In this document: one piece after another, positions 1 to 9,501 of the stretch | Numbering within the stretch: the first letter of the stretch is position 1 | Layout of the letters: each line of letters opens with the position of its first letter | Assembly (NCBI GenBank): GCA_963920685.1 | Contig: OY987335.1 | Coordinates: 38,282,445 to 38,346,444, forward strand | Origin: Polydrusus tereticollis | Lineage: Eukaryota; Arthropoda; Insecta; Coleoptera; Curculionidae | Direction of reading: 5' to 3' | Length of the DNA: 64,000 bases | Notes under the pieces: generated by a model | The model's input: only the letters and a program-made list of their open reading frames with translations | Databases searched by the model: none | Told to the model about the DNA's origin: nothing | Translations under genes and position numbers: made by a program

Positions 1-2
1 GG

Positions 3-587
3 TGGGACGAACATATAAAACATATTGTCAAAAAAGTAAGATTTCTTATTTGCAAGTTTAAGTTCTTTGGGAGTGTTTTTGATGTGAAGCATCTTAGGAT
101 ATTGTATCACGCTCTTGTTCAGTCCCATCTGGTCTATGGTATCATAGCATGGGGTGGAGCAACGAATAATTATTTAAGTAAATTGGAAAAAGCACAGAAA
201 TGGTTAATTAAAATTATGTATGGCAAGCCCTATCTATATCCTACAGTGAGTATGTACGAGGAGAGCGGTTTATTTGACATTCGTCAGCTGTTTTGTAGGG
301 AATTAGCACTGCAGCAGTTTAAAAAAAGAAAAAACAATAATAACAACGATCGCCCAAGACATGAGTATCAAATCAGGAACAATAAAAATAAAGTTGCGGT
401 GCCGAGGATCTGCAAGACCATAGGTCAGAGATGTCATGCTTTTCTTGGTCCTCGTTTCTATAATTGCTTACCAATGGAAATAAGAAATATAAATTCGTAT
501 TCACTATTTAAAAAAAATGTTATCCAGTTTATAAATAGCCAAACTAGGGATAGTATAGCGAGGTTCATTGACATAAAAAACGGTTAA
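3..587 (+). pseudogene. LINE reverse transcriptase, C-terminal part (5' truncated)
   Basis: The frame is open from base 3 to a TAA at 585-587 and runs off the left edge. It reads as the thumb and C-terminal tail of a non-LTR retrotransposon RT: a segment LVQSHLVYGIIAWGGA is followed by LEKAQKWLIKIMYG, a pattern typical of CR1/jockey-like RTs downstream of the palm. The tail ends in a short basic region without RNase H. No catalytic palm motif is present because it lies outside the window. The internal ATG at 84 is only the first methionine in the frame. Assignment to LINE RT is firm; the clade is not. Confidence 0.8.
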
Positions 588-950
588 TTATGGTAATTTT
601 GTTGAACATTTTTTGGTCTGAAACTATTATAAGGAAACACTGCTGTTTTAGGTCGGATTCTAGGTCTTAAATTTTAGAGTTTTAACCATTTGGGTATAAG
701 CTGTTTTGTGATACATTTTTATATATATGTTTGTAATTGAACTTATATCCTTCTTGTATGATTTTGTTTTTAGTTTGTTATCATTATTAATATTCTGTAA
801 TGTCCCACGAACAAGGTCTTCCTTTGTGGGCGTACTGTTTATTTGTGTTCTCAAATAATATTGTAAATTGTAATGAATTGTGTAATTCTTGGATAACAAA
901 TAAACATTATTATATTATTATTATTATTATTTTTATTATAATTCATTCTT
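588..950 (+). other. LINE 3' UTR ending in an (ATT)n tail
   Basis: Non-coding sequence follows the RT stop and ends at about 905-945 in a run of ATT/TTA units, the kind of simple 3' tail seen on many CR1- and jockey-like LINEs. Immediately beyond it the sequence changes to a different element (PLE), so the tail probably marks the 3' end of this LINE insertion. Confidence 0.55.
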
Positions 951-954
951 GTTT

Positions 955-1459
955 AAATAATAACTTAGCCTATAAGTCGCTCACTTTCTTCGGCAGCATT
1001 TCTCTCCAGATTGCCAAGTTTTTTAAGAACCTTAACATTCGGATATTATTCAAGACTGTCAACGCCCTCAAAAGGCACTTAGTTGGAGTGAAGGGCAGGA
1101 CGGAGGTTATATCCAGATCAGGCGTTTACTCATTAAAATGCGACTCATGCCCTGCAGTCTATGTGGGGCAGTCAGGAAGAAGGATATCCACCAGAGTCCA
1201 GGAACATCTGAGCCTCTATCACAAGTACAAAGATTCGGACATTTCCAACGCTAAATCAGCATTTGCCAATAATTTATTGTCATCAGGTCATAGTTCTTCC
1301 ACGGACAATACCGAGGTTTTTCACCAAAATAACAAGGGTGTTAGGCTGGATCTCCTTGAAAAAATGGAAATAACAAGAGTGAAAAAGAGCCCAGTTCTTG
1401 TCTGTGTGAACGATGTTTTTAATTTTGAACCCACCCTTATATTTAATAATCCAGAGTAA
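955..1459 (+). pseudogene. Penelope-like element, GIY-YIG endonuclease domain (C-terminal)
   Basis: The reading frame ends at TAA 1457-1459. It contains a GIY-YIG nuclease core: G-V-Y in SGVYSLKCDSCPAVYVGQSG, then Y-V-G, a conserved Arg (RRISTRVQEH) and a later SAFANNLLSSGHS segment. Penelope-like retroelements carry this domain C-terminal to their RT, where it cuts the target DNA. The two Cys in the first motif fit the usual CxxC before the YVG. RT is absent upstream, so only the 3' end of the element remains, joined to the ATT tail of the preceding LINE. In-frame sequence from about 800 belongs to that LINE and is not part of this protein. Confidence 0.85.
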
Positions 1460-1520
1460 GAAATGATGTTTATGCTGCCATTCCGACTAATATCAGGAAT
1501 GTAGAATCGTTTATCTAAGC

Positions 1521-1591
1521 GTTCTCTTGGCTAAGGCGACAGAGTGTTGGCCTCTCACCCGGGCTACCCGAGTTCAATTCTCGAGAGGAGC
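1521..1591 (+). other. tRNA-like segment (box A and box B) in PLE 3' region
   Basis: TGGCTAAGGCG at 1528-1538 resembles an A box and GTTCAATTC at 1572-1580 a B box. The latter sits in a 7-nt loop closed by CGAG/CTCG. The outer 7 bases at each end can pair with wobbles. The length is short for a long-variable-arm tRNA and the anticodon arm is poor, so this is more likely a tRNA relic or SINE head than a working tRNA. Confidence 0.35.
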
Positions 1592-1689
1592 TGGTTCAGT
1601 CAATGATTTGACCTTTATAAGGATGTTTGTGGTTGTTTGTTCCTTGTATAATATGTTCATTTGGTGACCGTCAATTACTTAACTAAGGT

Positions 1690-1722
1690 CTGATGATGCC
1701 CGTGTTGGGCGAAACATGTGTA
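1690..1722 (+). ncRNA. hammerhead-like ribozyme core downstream of PLE
   Basis: CTGATGA (1690-1696) is followed by T, a GCCC/GGGC hairpin (1698-1701 with 1707-1710) and GAAAC (1711-1715). CUGANGA plus GAAA separated by stem II is the hammerhead core, and hammerheads are known in the terminal repeats of Penelope-like elements. Here stem I would be weak (A-U plus two wobble pairs), stem III very short, and one extra T sits between the core and stem II. It lies about 230 bp after the GIY-YIG stop. A motif relic is as likely as an active ribozyme. Confidence 0.4.
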
Positions 1723-1814
1723 ATTGTTTTTTAAATTAATATATGTTTTACTGAGACCGAGACTTTGTGTCTACCAACCCCATAGATTTGTAAAATCAGG
1801 TCTCTTTGAGAATA

Positions 1815-2290
1815 TAGACGACTTCTTTCAAAACTGGTATTGATGACGGCCTTCTAAAATTGCATGTGGGTTGTCATTCGCCCATACATGATTGTTTTGC
1901 CTCATCGGCAAATAATATTTGTCCTGAAAGCTGGAGATTTTCGCCAATTTTTTGTGAAAGCCTGTACCCGCTGGATGTGATAAGGGTATAAGAGATTGTT
2001 CTTTAAAATTCTGAAAACTACAGAAGAACTTACATTTACGTTTAAAGCAATCTTTCTGGAACTTGTTTTAGAAGCTTCCTCAATTTCATGAAGCACATAA
2101 TCTTCTACTTGTGGATGGCTGTGCGGGGTCGCTTCCAGTTTCACTAAGACGTTGATGGAAACATCGTATAATGCGGGATAGCACGATTAGGGTATTTTTC
2201 CTCATAAGGACGCCTGGCTGCTAATGAATTACCGTTGGCCAGGCCACAATCGAAATGCATATCGCATATTTTACTACTCGTGTAATTCAT
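1815..2290 (-). pseudogene. DUF4817-type Tc1/mariner-like transposase relic
   Basis: Minus-strand coding starts at the ATG at 2290 (MNYTSSKICDMHFDCGLANG), a match to the N-terminal helix-turn-helix found in DUF4817 proteins (compare MHYVYGLSQGNELEA in the 55 kb copy). A frameshift near 2145 leads to EATPHSHPQVEDYVLHEIEE, then FRILKNNLLYPYHIQRVQAF and, further down, LFADEAKQ where the first catalytic Asp is retained. The rest of the catalytic domain is cut off near 1815 where PLE sequence begins. This is a truncated and dead copy. Confidence 0.75.
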
Positions 2291-2850
2291 TTTGAAAAGC
2301 TTTACAACTTGACAACTAAATGCCTTACTAATTAACGTCAATACGCGATGCCTTTTCACCTTTTCTGTTTTCTATTCCTGAAAATATTATTCTTTTTCTC
2401 AAGAACGGTTGCTCGTAGCAACTTTTACCCAGTATGCCTTTTTCACGTAAAAGTTACAGAGAAATCTATTTTTTTGCTTAAAAATGTAATACAGGCGCTT
2501 ATAAGAAATTATGATCCTTCACAAGAGTAAAAAGACATTTAGGTGGCGCCCTCTACAAGTTGGAGTCATACTAACATCGAACTCGAATTTCGCATTTCAA
2601 AAAACCCCTAGATACCAATTATAGTTTAAATAGCGACATTATTTCAAACAACTTTTAGAAAGAACAAAAATAAAAATAAAATTATAACACACTGTATCTC
2701 CGGAACGAAGCATTTCCGGTTAATAGTTACTTCTTTTCATATTTTTAAGCAGGGAAACTAATCCTTTTTTTTTTCAATATTAATGAAATACTTTGTATAA
2801 ATCCTTCCGCTTTTAAAGTTTTGATACTAATTTAAATTAATTTTACCATT
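2291..2850. other. Probable terminal arm of the DUF4817 relic; no gene seen
   Basis: AT-rich non-coding DNA upstream of the relic's start. By position it should be the 5' terminal arm, as in the complete copies, where long inverted arms flank the gene. No partner arm is present because the other end is lost. A short frame at 2348-2530 has no recognisable similarity. Confidence 0.35.
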
Positions 2851-3390
2851 ATGGGTAGAAATAAAAATTACTTGTTCTGGTTCACAGTTTTATGTTGTTA
2901 CCTGACCCGCGTGTTTCGGCCCTTTCGGGTCATTTTCAAAGCAGTACAAAAACTAATTTATAAATGTTGTTATAAAGATATTTATCTAAATTCTAATGTA
3001 AGGTATAAATAGGCAATAAAATAATTAAGAACAGGGCTTACAATGGATTGATGCATTATGGGTTTTTCCTATTGTTGTACGGGTGGTTATCAAAAAATAT
3101 GTTGTATCCTATTCTATTATGCTGTTGATAATTGGGTTAGCACTTGAAGGTATTTCTGTTTGATTATTGACAACATTACTTTTGTTATTTATTGCTTTTT
3201 GATTGTAAGTGCCTCTAGAAGGTTCAATTTTTTGCTTTTGTTCTGGATGTGAATAGGTTTTATTTTATTTGAAATTGAATGGTTTTCTTTTATGCAGTGG
3301 TATACCTGTTTTATTTTGTTTTTCTTAAAATAGAAGTTTTATGTTCTTTTAGTATGGTTTTAAAATTTCTGCCTGTTTGTCCAATAGATT
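2850..3390 (-). pseudogene. Penelope-like element 3' fragment (GIY-YIG remnant plus terminal region)
   Basis: On the minus strand 3390-3290 reads SIGQTGRNFKTILKEHKTS, the YIG..R..EH part of a GIY-YIG nuclease, then degenerates. Further along, at 2946-2905, is a degenerate hammerhead-like block: GAAAC is kept beside a GACCC/GGGCC hairpin, but the CUGANGA core is TTGAAAA. Domain order and spacing match the PLE at 955-1722. It may be the continuation of the PLE RT at 6400-6965, with the material between them inserted later. Confidence 0.6.
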
Positions 3391-3907
3391 GGGCGGTATG
3401 AAATTCGTCACAATTTTATAACTTCGACCGGTGAAGCTTACAGGTAAAATTAAAGGGTGTCCGAAATTCGTCACAAAACCCTTCCTTCAATAATTATTGT
3501 TTTTAGCATTAAGTTTGGTCATTAGAGAAGAATTATATTTATTTTACCTGTAATTGGCAGGTCTTAGTAATCTACAATGAAAATCTAATATATATCTAAA
3601 TTTATTTAAAGTATGTGCGTTTTAAGAAGTCCGCTAAGCCATAAAACCTCTTGAGCATTATGTCGGTGGCTCTCAAACAATAAATTATATTGAAGGTAAT
3701 TTTGGATGTTGATGAATTACATTTTCTAAATAAAATAATTTAAAGTAAATAAAAAATTAGTTTAGGTAAAGAAAAATAATAATTTTTTAGCTTTTGTAGT
3801 ATTCAGACAAATTAGTTTTACGAATTCTTTTTTATAAAGTTTTGGTTCTAAAAAGAACCGATTTTGTAGTCTTGCGACAGAACGTACCTACTTGTAGATA
3901 GGTACTA
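3391..3907. other. No gene seen; short direct repeat
   Basis: Non-coding stretch between the PLE fragment and the DDE gene. GAAATTCGTCACAA occurs twice in direct orientation, at 3400-3413 and 3463-3476. The PLE match stops just before the first copy, so this is probably the edge of the inserted DNA-transposon material. Confidence 0.4.
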
Positions 3908-4915
3908 CTAAAAGTAGTCTTCCTCTGCATTTGAAATTTCACCCATGCTTTCAGACTCATCAGAATCAACATCATCGTCATCATCATCATCATTCGTAAT
4001 AATTAACGGTCTTACTTTGTCTATAACCTGTTCTGTCTCATAAGATTCAAAAATAATTTTTTCTGTGTGTTCAATGCATTTCCGCCATTCTTCTTTGCCC
4101 GCTTGGCTAAGCGCCTACTCCCATAACTTTATAACGCTAGGCTTACCGATATTTTTACAGGCATGTTTGTCATAATAGTTCTTGCTAATACCCCATACCA
4201 ATTGAATTGCGTTGTAATGACAATGGTAGGGCGGCAATCTCAAAACTTGATGTCCATATTTGAGGGCTAATTCGTCAACAACATACTTTTTTTTAAATGA
4301 CTGCTCTTTACACTTGCTTAAAAGTTTACTTTTTAAATATAAATTTTCATGGTTTATGTTTTTCTTTGACAACCACTCTTTTATTTCTTCCTTTTTCCAG
4401 CTGCTTGTAGGGAATTTCTCTTCGAGTCTCGTATGGTAAGACGCATTGTCTAAAACAATTAAGGAAGGTTTTTCCAAACTTTTTAAAAGTTTTTCCTCGA
4501 ACCAATGCTCAAAAATTTCAGCATCCATATTGCCATGATAATCATCAGTTTTTTTTGTTGATGAAAATATCAAACTGGCATTTAAAACAAAACCTTCTTC
4601 ATTACCAGCATGTAATATAATATACCTTTTTCCATTACTTGCACGGGTACTTGAATAACAATGCTTTGAGTCATCCTGCCAAGACGTTTTTGTTGAAGTT
4701 CCGTTTGCAAATATCCATGTTTTGTCAAGAAAAACAACTTGTCTTGACAATTCCGATTTTTTGTTGTTTAAATAATCCCTTAAAAATTGCCATCTTTTCG
4801 AAACAACATTGGACAGCTCGCAAAGCAGTTTTCTGTTGTTCGTTTTTTTATATTTGAAACCCATATGTTTTAAGATGATGGACAAACTGTTAGTTCCAAT
4901 ATCGCAAAGTTTTTT
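3908..4915 (-). pseudogene. IS630/Tc1-like DDE transposase, C-terminal exon, inactivated
   Basis: Minus-strand frame with a clear DDE_3-type catalytic fold: VVFLDKTWIFANGT (first Asp), SLIVLDNASYHTR (second Asp), and LPPYHCHYNAIQLVWG, where family members usually have NPIELVWA. The catalytic Glu is therefore Gln. A TAG at 4115-4117 interrupts the frame, but reading continues to an acidic Asp-rich tail (about 4010-3960) and a natural stop at 3908-3910. No ATG is seen at the 5' side; the frame is open to about 4915, where an AG precedes it, so this looks like a downstream exon whose HTH exon is missing. It faces away from the MULE gene at 5211 with about 300 bp between. Confidence 0.75.
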
Positions 4916-5210
4916 CTGCTTTAGATTTAACTATAATAATAGCAAAATAATTTAATTATCTATTTAATTATTATTTATGCTCAACGCGTAATTCTAAGAT
5001 AATTTTGTTTTCAAACCTCTGATTTCGCCCAGTAATAGAATACAGTAAACCAGTGGGATGTTCGGTGTGATCAAGTATAGCGAAGGTGCGAAGATATTGT
5101 AACTTAACCGACTTACTGTTTTAAAAGCGATAACATCCCTTGGTGATTTAATCCGATATCGGACTTCTTAAAACGCACAGACTTTACCGACAGTATTTTG
5201 TGTATTCAAC

Positions 5211-6365
5211 ATGTCGTTTGTGAAAGAAATTAAAAGTGAACGCGAAAAATCGCAAATTGTGCATGAATATTTTAAGTTTTCTAAACATCGATGCACCTCA
5301 ACAAATGAAACTGTTTGGAGGTGCATTAAACGACCGAAGTGTAATGTATATGTGTACACTGTACGAGAACCTGGCGGCTTTTCTGTTACAACCGTAAGAA
5401 ACGAACATAACCACGGGCCTGAAGAAAATATTGCAAGACAAATACTTAGTGTTGCCTGCAAAAAAAAGCCGAAGAGGATCTTACAGAAAAACCAACAGAA
5501 ATTATGCACAAGGAGTTAACTTCGAGTAATTTTTCTGAAACATTGAAATGCCTAGACCTAAAGTGTATCAAAGAAAATATGTACAATGCTTGTAGCAAAA
5601 CATTGCCTACTTTGCCTCGCTCTGCCCATGAGGTTCACAGCTATCTGAAAAAACATTTTTATAAAACTTCAAGAGATGAAAACTTTGTGTTAGAAAATGA
5701 TTTAGAAAAAGGTGTCATAATTTTGGGGTGCAAGACAAATTTACAATTTTTATGTAAGTCGCAATTTATTTACATGGATGGAACATTCCAATATTGCACG
5801 AAATTTTTTACACAACTATTCACTATACATGGCTACTTAAACGGACATTACATACCTCTAGTTATTAGTTTACTAAAAGGCAATACGGAAGAAACTTACA
5901 GACTGTGTTTAGAAAAAATTAAGTTTCTATGCTCTGTTAATAACTTATATTATGTTTCTGAAAAGGTAGTTCTTGATTTTGAAATTGCCACCCACAATGC
6001 AGTAAAGTATGGGATAAAATTACAATAATTATTGTCTGCCGGTTTCATCTCACTCAATCTTGGTGGCGTAAAATACAAAAATTAGGTTTAAGTTGTCAAT
6101 ATAAAAACAAAAATTGTGAAATTGGAAAGTGGCTTCGTTATTGTTTAGAAATTTTGAAAAAATTGAAATTTGAAATTTTTTTTATTGTCTATTTTATTAT
6201 TTTATTTTTGGTATTTTTACATTCAAATCTGGTAAGTGACTTTTTTGTTTTTGAGTTGCTCGAAATAAAACCAAATGATGATAGATTAACAGCTTTTGCT
6301 GATTATTTAGTAGATCATTATATTTCCGACGAAGCCACTTTCCACTATTTATTTGGTAGACTCCG
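5211..6365 (+). pseudogene. MULE transposase with N-terminal FLYWCH zinc finger
   Basis: ATG at 5211. Residues 1-85 form a FLYWCH finger with W-R-C...K-C and a closing H-N-H. The frame breaks in an A8 run near 5461-5468 and continues from the codons around 5504. The MULE catalytic core follows: FIYMDGTFQYC (first Asp), then IPLVISLLKGNTEETY (the conserved LxxxKxxxTY pattern). VVLDFEIATHNA supplies the second Asp. A second frameshift near 6010 leads to CRFHLTQSWWRKIQKLG, another conserved MULE block. The ending LEIKPNDDRLTAFADYLVD at about 6270-6320 stops short of a usual C-terminus. Insect Mutator-like elements often pair FLYWCH with this core. TIRs were not found. Confidence 0.85.
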
Positions 6366-6399
6366 GTTCGTAAGAGTTTGTCCTTTGTTTATATTTTAG

Positions 6400-6965
6400 A
6401 ATTGCATACGTGTCTACTTAAGTTGTTTTTATTTACTTGTATAGGAGTGATGTTAAAATTTTTTCGTTTTTTACAAATTTTTTGGCTTGTATTGCCGGTA
6501 AAATTGATCGAACAATGTTTGGATTTAGTTGGATTGGAGTGTCCATGGTAGAGAAGTTTTTGTGTTTTTTGTCTTAGTTTCCCTCTTTAGAATTTTGTTA
6601 ATGATTTTTATTTCGTTGCCGTTGTTTGTGGCTATGGTTTTTATTATGTCTAGTTCTTTTTTATATTCAGTGCCTGAGAAGGGGATGTTAAATAGTCTAT
6701 ATAGCATACTGTGGAAGGCTGCTAGTTTGGTTTGTTAAGGTTGTTTGGAGTCCGCTGGCATAATTGTGTCTTTTGTGGTAGGTTTTTTTATGGATTCCAT
6801 AGTTTAATTGATTATTGTCATTTTTTATGGTGAGGCCTAGAAAATTTATTGAGTTACTCATTTCCTTTTTTATGGTAAATTGAATTTTATTATTTTGGTT
6901 ATTAAGTAAATTAAGAAATTGATGTACTTGTCGTTCCGTGCCTGTTCATATACAAAAGACGTCAT
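6400..6965 (-). pseudogene. Penelope-like element reverse transcriptase, C-terminal part
   Basis: The minus strand reads HQFLNLLNNQNNKIQFTIKK, SINFLGLTI and GIHKKPTTKDTIMPADS. After a stop codon it continues with KLAAFHSMLYRLFNIPFSG. These are the post-palm motifs shared by PLE RTs (FLDLTI, YRKPTxTDT, AAFxSMxxRxLxxP). Upstream RT motifs are cut off at about 6965. With the GIY-YIG piece at 2850-3390 on the same strand and in the right order, it could be one PLE split by the DDE/MULE block. Confidence 0.75.
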
Positions 6966-7094
6966 TACACATAGTTCGAGCCAGCGAGCGGTCTAGAGCA
7001 GTCGACCTCCGAGCAGCACGATGAACCGAGCCGAGACGAGTCATCATAGTTTCAGTGCAGTGATAGAGGGTGCTTCTCAGCACGTTCTATTTCC

Positions 7095-7240
7095 CTCTAT
7101 GCTGATGATACCGCCTTCGTCGTAAGGTCACTCAGTCCACGCATAGTCATGCGAAAAGTGCAAGATGCAGCAAACGAATTTTCCAGTTACTGTGTAAACT
7201 GGAAACTTCGTCTAAACCCCGATAAAACCCAAACCATCCA
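7095..7240 (+). pseudogene. Jockey-type LINE RT, palm with YADD
   Basis: The frame reads LYADDTAFVVRSLSPR with the YADD catalytic box, then ANEFSSYCVNWKLRLNPDKT, the standard block downstream of the active site in jockey RTs. It stops exactly where a TIR element begins (7241), and the same protein resumes at about 8523. Confidence 0.85.
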
Positions 7241-8493
7241 GCAGCCGAATTACAAATACTACTAATTGTCGATCGAGATATCGAACTCGATCGGTGGAAT
7301 CTCGATTCGGGATACATTTGCAACTACGACCAATCGCTTGGTAAATATCGATATGTGCTCGGTTACTTTCGGCTAATCGACAGTGGACATCCAGCTATTC
7401 CTAAAAACATTGACTTTGGAGTAGCACAAGTAGGAATACAAATTTAAAAATGACTTACGAGGAGCACTTGATGCCAGCAAAAAATCTCATTTAATACCAT
7501 GCAATTTCGTAAAGTTCTTTTACATGGTTGTAGAAATAGTACCGAGTTGCTGAACAAAAGTTTATGTTTTTGAAAGAAACAGTAGTTTTAACCAAAAATG
7601 GAAAAAATTGTAACATCATTCTAAAAAAAAACTATGTTAAGACATCGCTGATTCGACTTTTTAAAACATAGTAGAGACAACTTTTGTTCAGCTTGTATCA
7701 ATAATGCATAAAAATGCATCAGAGTTAAAAAAAAATCCGTGTCGTATCAAATATTTTCACAAAAAAAATATTGATGGTATCTTCACGCACGCTCCTGGTG
7801 GAAGTAAGTAAAACCTTTTTTAACGAAAAAGTGCAGTTTAATACAAAATCGGTTTCTACCAATTTTTAATACCATATCTTCAAGGACTTTTGGAATTAAA
7901 AAAAAACAATTATTTTTTCTAATGATTTTAACACTCTGTTTCTTAGAGGGTAAGCATTCTGGGGCATATGTCCAAATGAACTCTTCGTCTTAAAATGATG
8001 TCAGGAGTTTTCATGTACTTAAGGATCACCCTGTATATTATAGGCAATATTACGTTTAATTTACTCACAGCTAAATAATAAATATTGTAAGGAATTTAAC
8101 TTGCACTAGACTAATTTTTGGAAGAAATTTCTGGGTACCTTTTAGCACAACTTGATTTCTCCAAACAATATTTTGTTAGTAAATACTTATCGTTTTATAC
8201 ACTTTTACTTTAACTAGGTATTAAGCAAATTTGAATTTAATTTAAAAATTCAAAAGAGATAAATCAAAACATTGACACTAAAAATTTCTCTTTCTTGCTA
8301 AAAATTAAGGTTACCTTTTGTCTCGATAGGGGGTCTATAAAACTAGTCGCTTATTTTCGTGTTGAGAAAATGGAGATGTTTGAACTGATAGATTATCTGT
8401 AATTCCCATTTTGTCAATTTAAACCGGACTACGGCAAGACGAGGAGAGAAGCAAAGGAATTTTGTTGATGTCGAGTGTTCGTAATTCGGCTGC
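7241..8493. mobile_element. Unclassified TIR element inserted in a jockey RT
   Basis: GCAGCCGAATTAC at 7241-7253 has its exact reverse complement at 8481-8493, and the pairing continues imperfectly inward. The element splits the jockey RT between the palm and the thumb. The 1.25 kb interior is AT-rich with no credible coding region; a phrase like GGATCACCCTGTATAT near 8025 hints at a further nested end. A target-site duplication could not be identified, so the exact borders and superfamily are open. Confidence 0.55.
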
Positions 8494-8522
8494 AGTTTGC
8501 TTGTAGAAGGCAGCCACCCTTT

Positions 8523-9015
8523 GACGTGATCAACCAGGATGGACGCAACGTCCCCTGACGCGACACATTGAAGTACTTCGGTATCACCCTCGACACAACT
8601 CTTCATTGGCGCCCCATATGCAGAGCACCGCCAACAAAGCCAGGCTCTTCTATAGCCAATTATACTCACTGCTCAATCGACGCAGCGCCCTCAGTCATAA
8701 AAACAAATTCCTCTTCATCAGCTCAATCATCCACTCCACCCTCACATACTAACCTGAACTAACCTCAACCGTCTCCAATCCCTTGAAAATCGTTACATTC
8801 GCACAGCCATGGACATCCCATGATTCATCCCTAACGTAGATCTACACCGAGACATCAAACATATCCCCCTCACACAATACCTCCGTGAAAGAGGAACTAT
8901 AATCCTCCCCGCCACCCTCACTCACCCCAACCCGCTCATCAGACAAGCCTCCGAATATGACATAGGTGCCTCGCACCGACACAAACGTCCCCGACACCAA
9001 CTCCTACAGGACACG
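8523..9015 (+). pseudogene. Jockey-type LINE RT, thumb and C-terminus
   Basis: Continues the RT at 7095. Recognisable are LKYFGITLDTTLHW, then after a 1-bp shift STANKARLFYSQLYSLLNRR and SALSHKNKFLFISSIIHSTL. In yet another frame come RYIRTAMDIPWFIPNVDLHR-like sequence and LTQYLRERG. A TGA interrupts at about 8556 and several frameshifts follow. Sequence is GC-richer than its surroundings, fitting an older insertion of a jockey element. Confidence 0.8.
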
Positions 9016-9499
9016 AACAGGGAAGAAGGTATTTCCATGAAACTGCGGTTAATACAGTCACCTAAAGTGATTTTGGTAAATACTCGATTCAAAATATCTC
9101 TGGTACTAGGTATTAGTTATCGAACAAAATGGGAAATATTCGTTTTTGTTTTAAATTACACCGTCTGTTAAATGTTACATTAGTGGCATTCAATTAAAAA
9201 AAAAAAAAAAAATTCTTAATACCACTCCGATCTTCAAGTGTCTTCTAAAAATGGGCATCTTTATCAGTATAAAAAAATAATGATACTTCACTAATTTAAC
9301 CGAATTCTCAGCTCTAATAATAACAATGTTACCAATAGTGTCAACTTCATTTTGAACAGGCCGTATTATGTATTTATTTGAAAACGTATTTCATGCGCGT
9401 ATCTTACCACCAATTGTTTCAGAAAATATATTGCTGTTCAAACTGGAAAATGCCATGTTTAGATATACCTATGAAAAATAAAAGTAAGACTGTACTATG
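9016..9499. other. No gene seen
   Basis: AT-rich sequence with a long A run near 9198-9213. No coding similarity or clear repeat end was recognised. It adjoins a DUF4817 element whose other flank (from 11749) is similarly anonymous. Confidence 0.3.
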
Positions 9500-9501
9500 T
9501 A

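Noticed and set aside
8343..8669. 108-codon minus-strand frame
   Set aside because: Overlaps the TIR of the inserted element and the antisense of the jockey RT.
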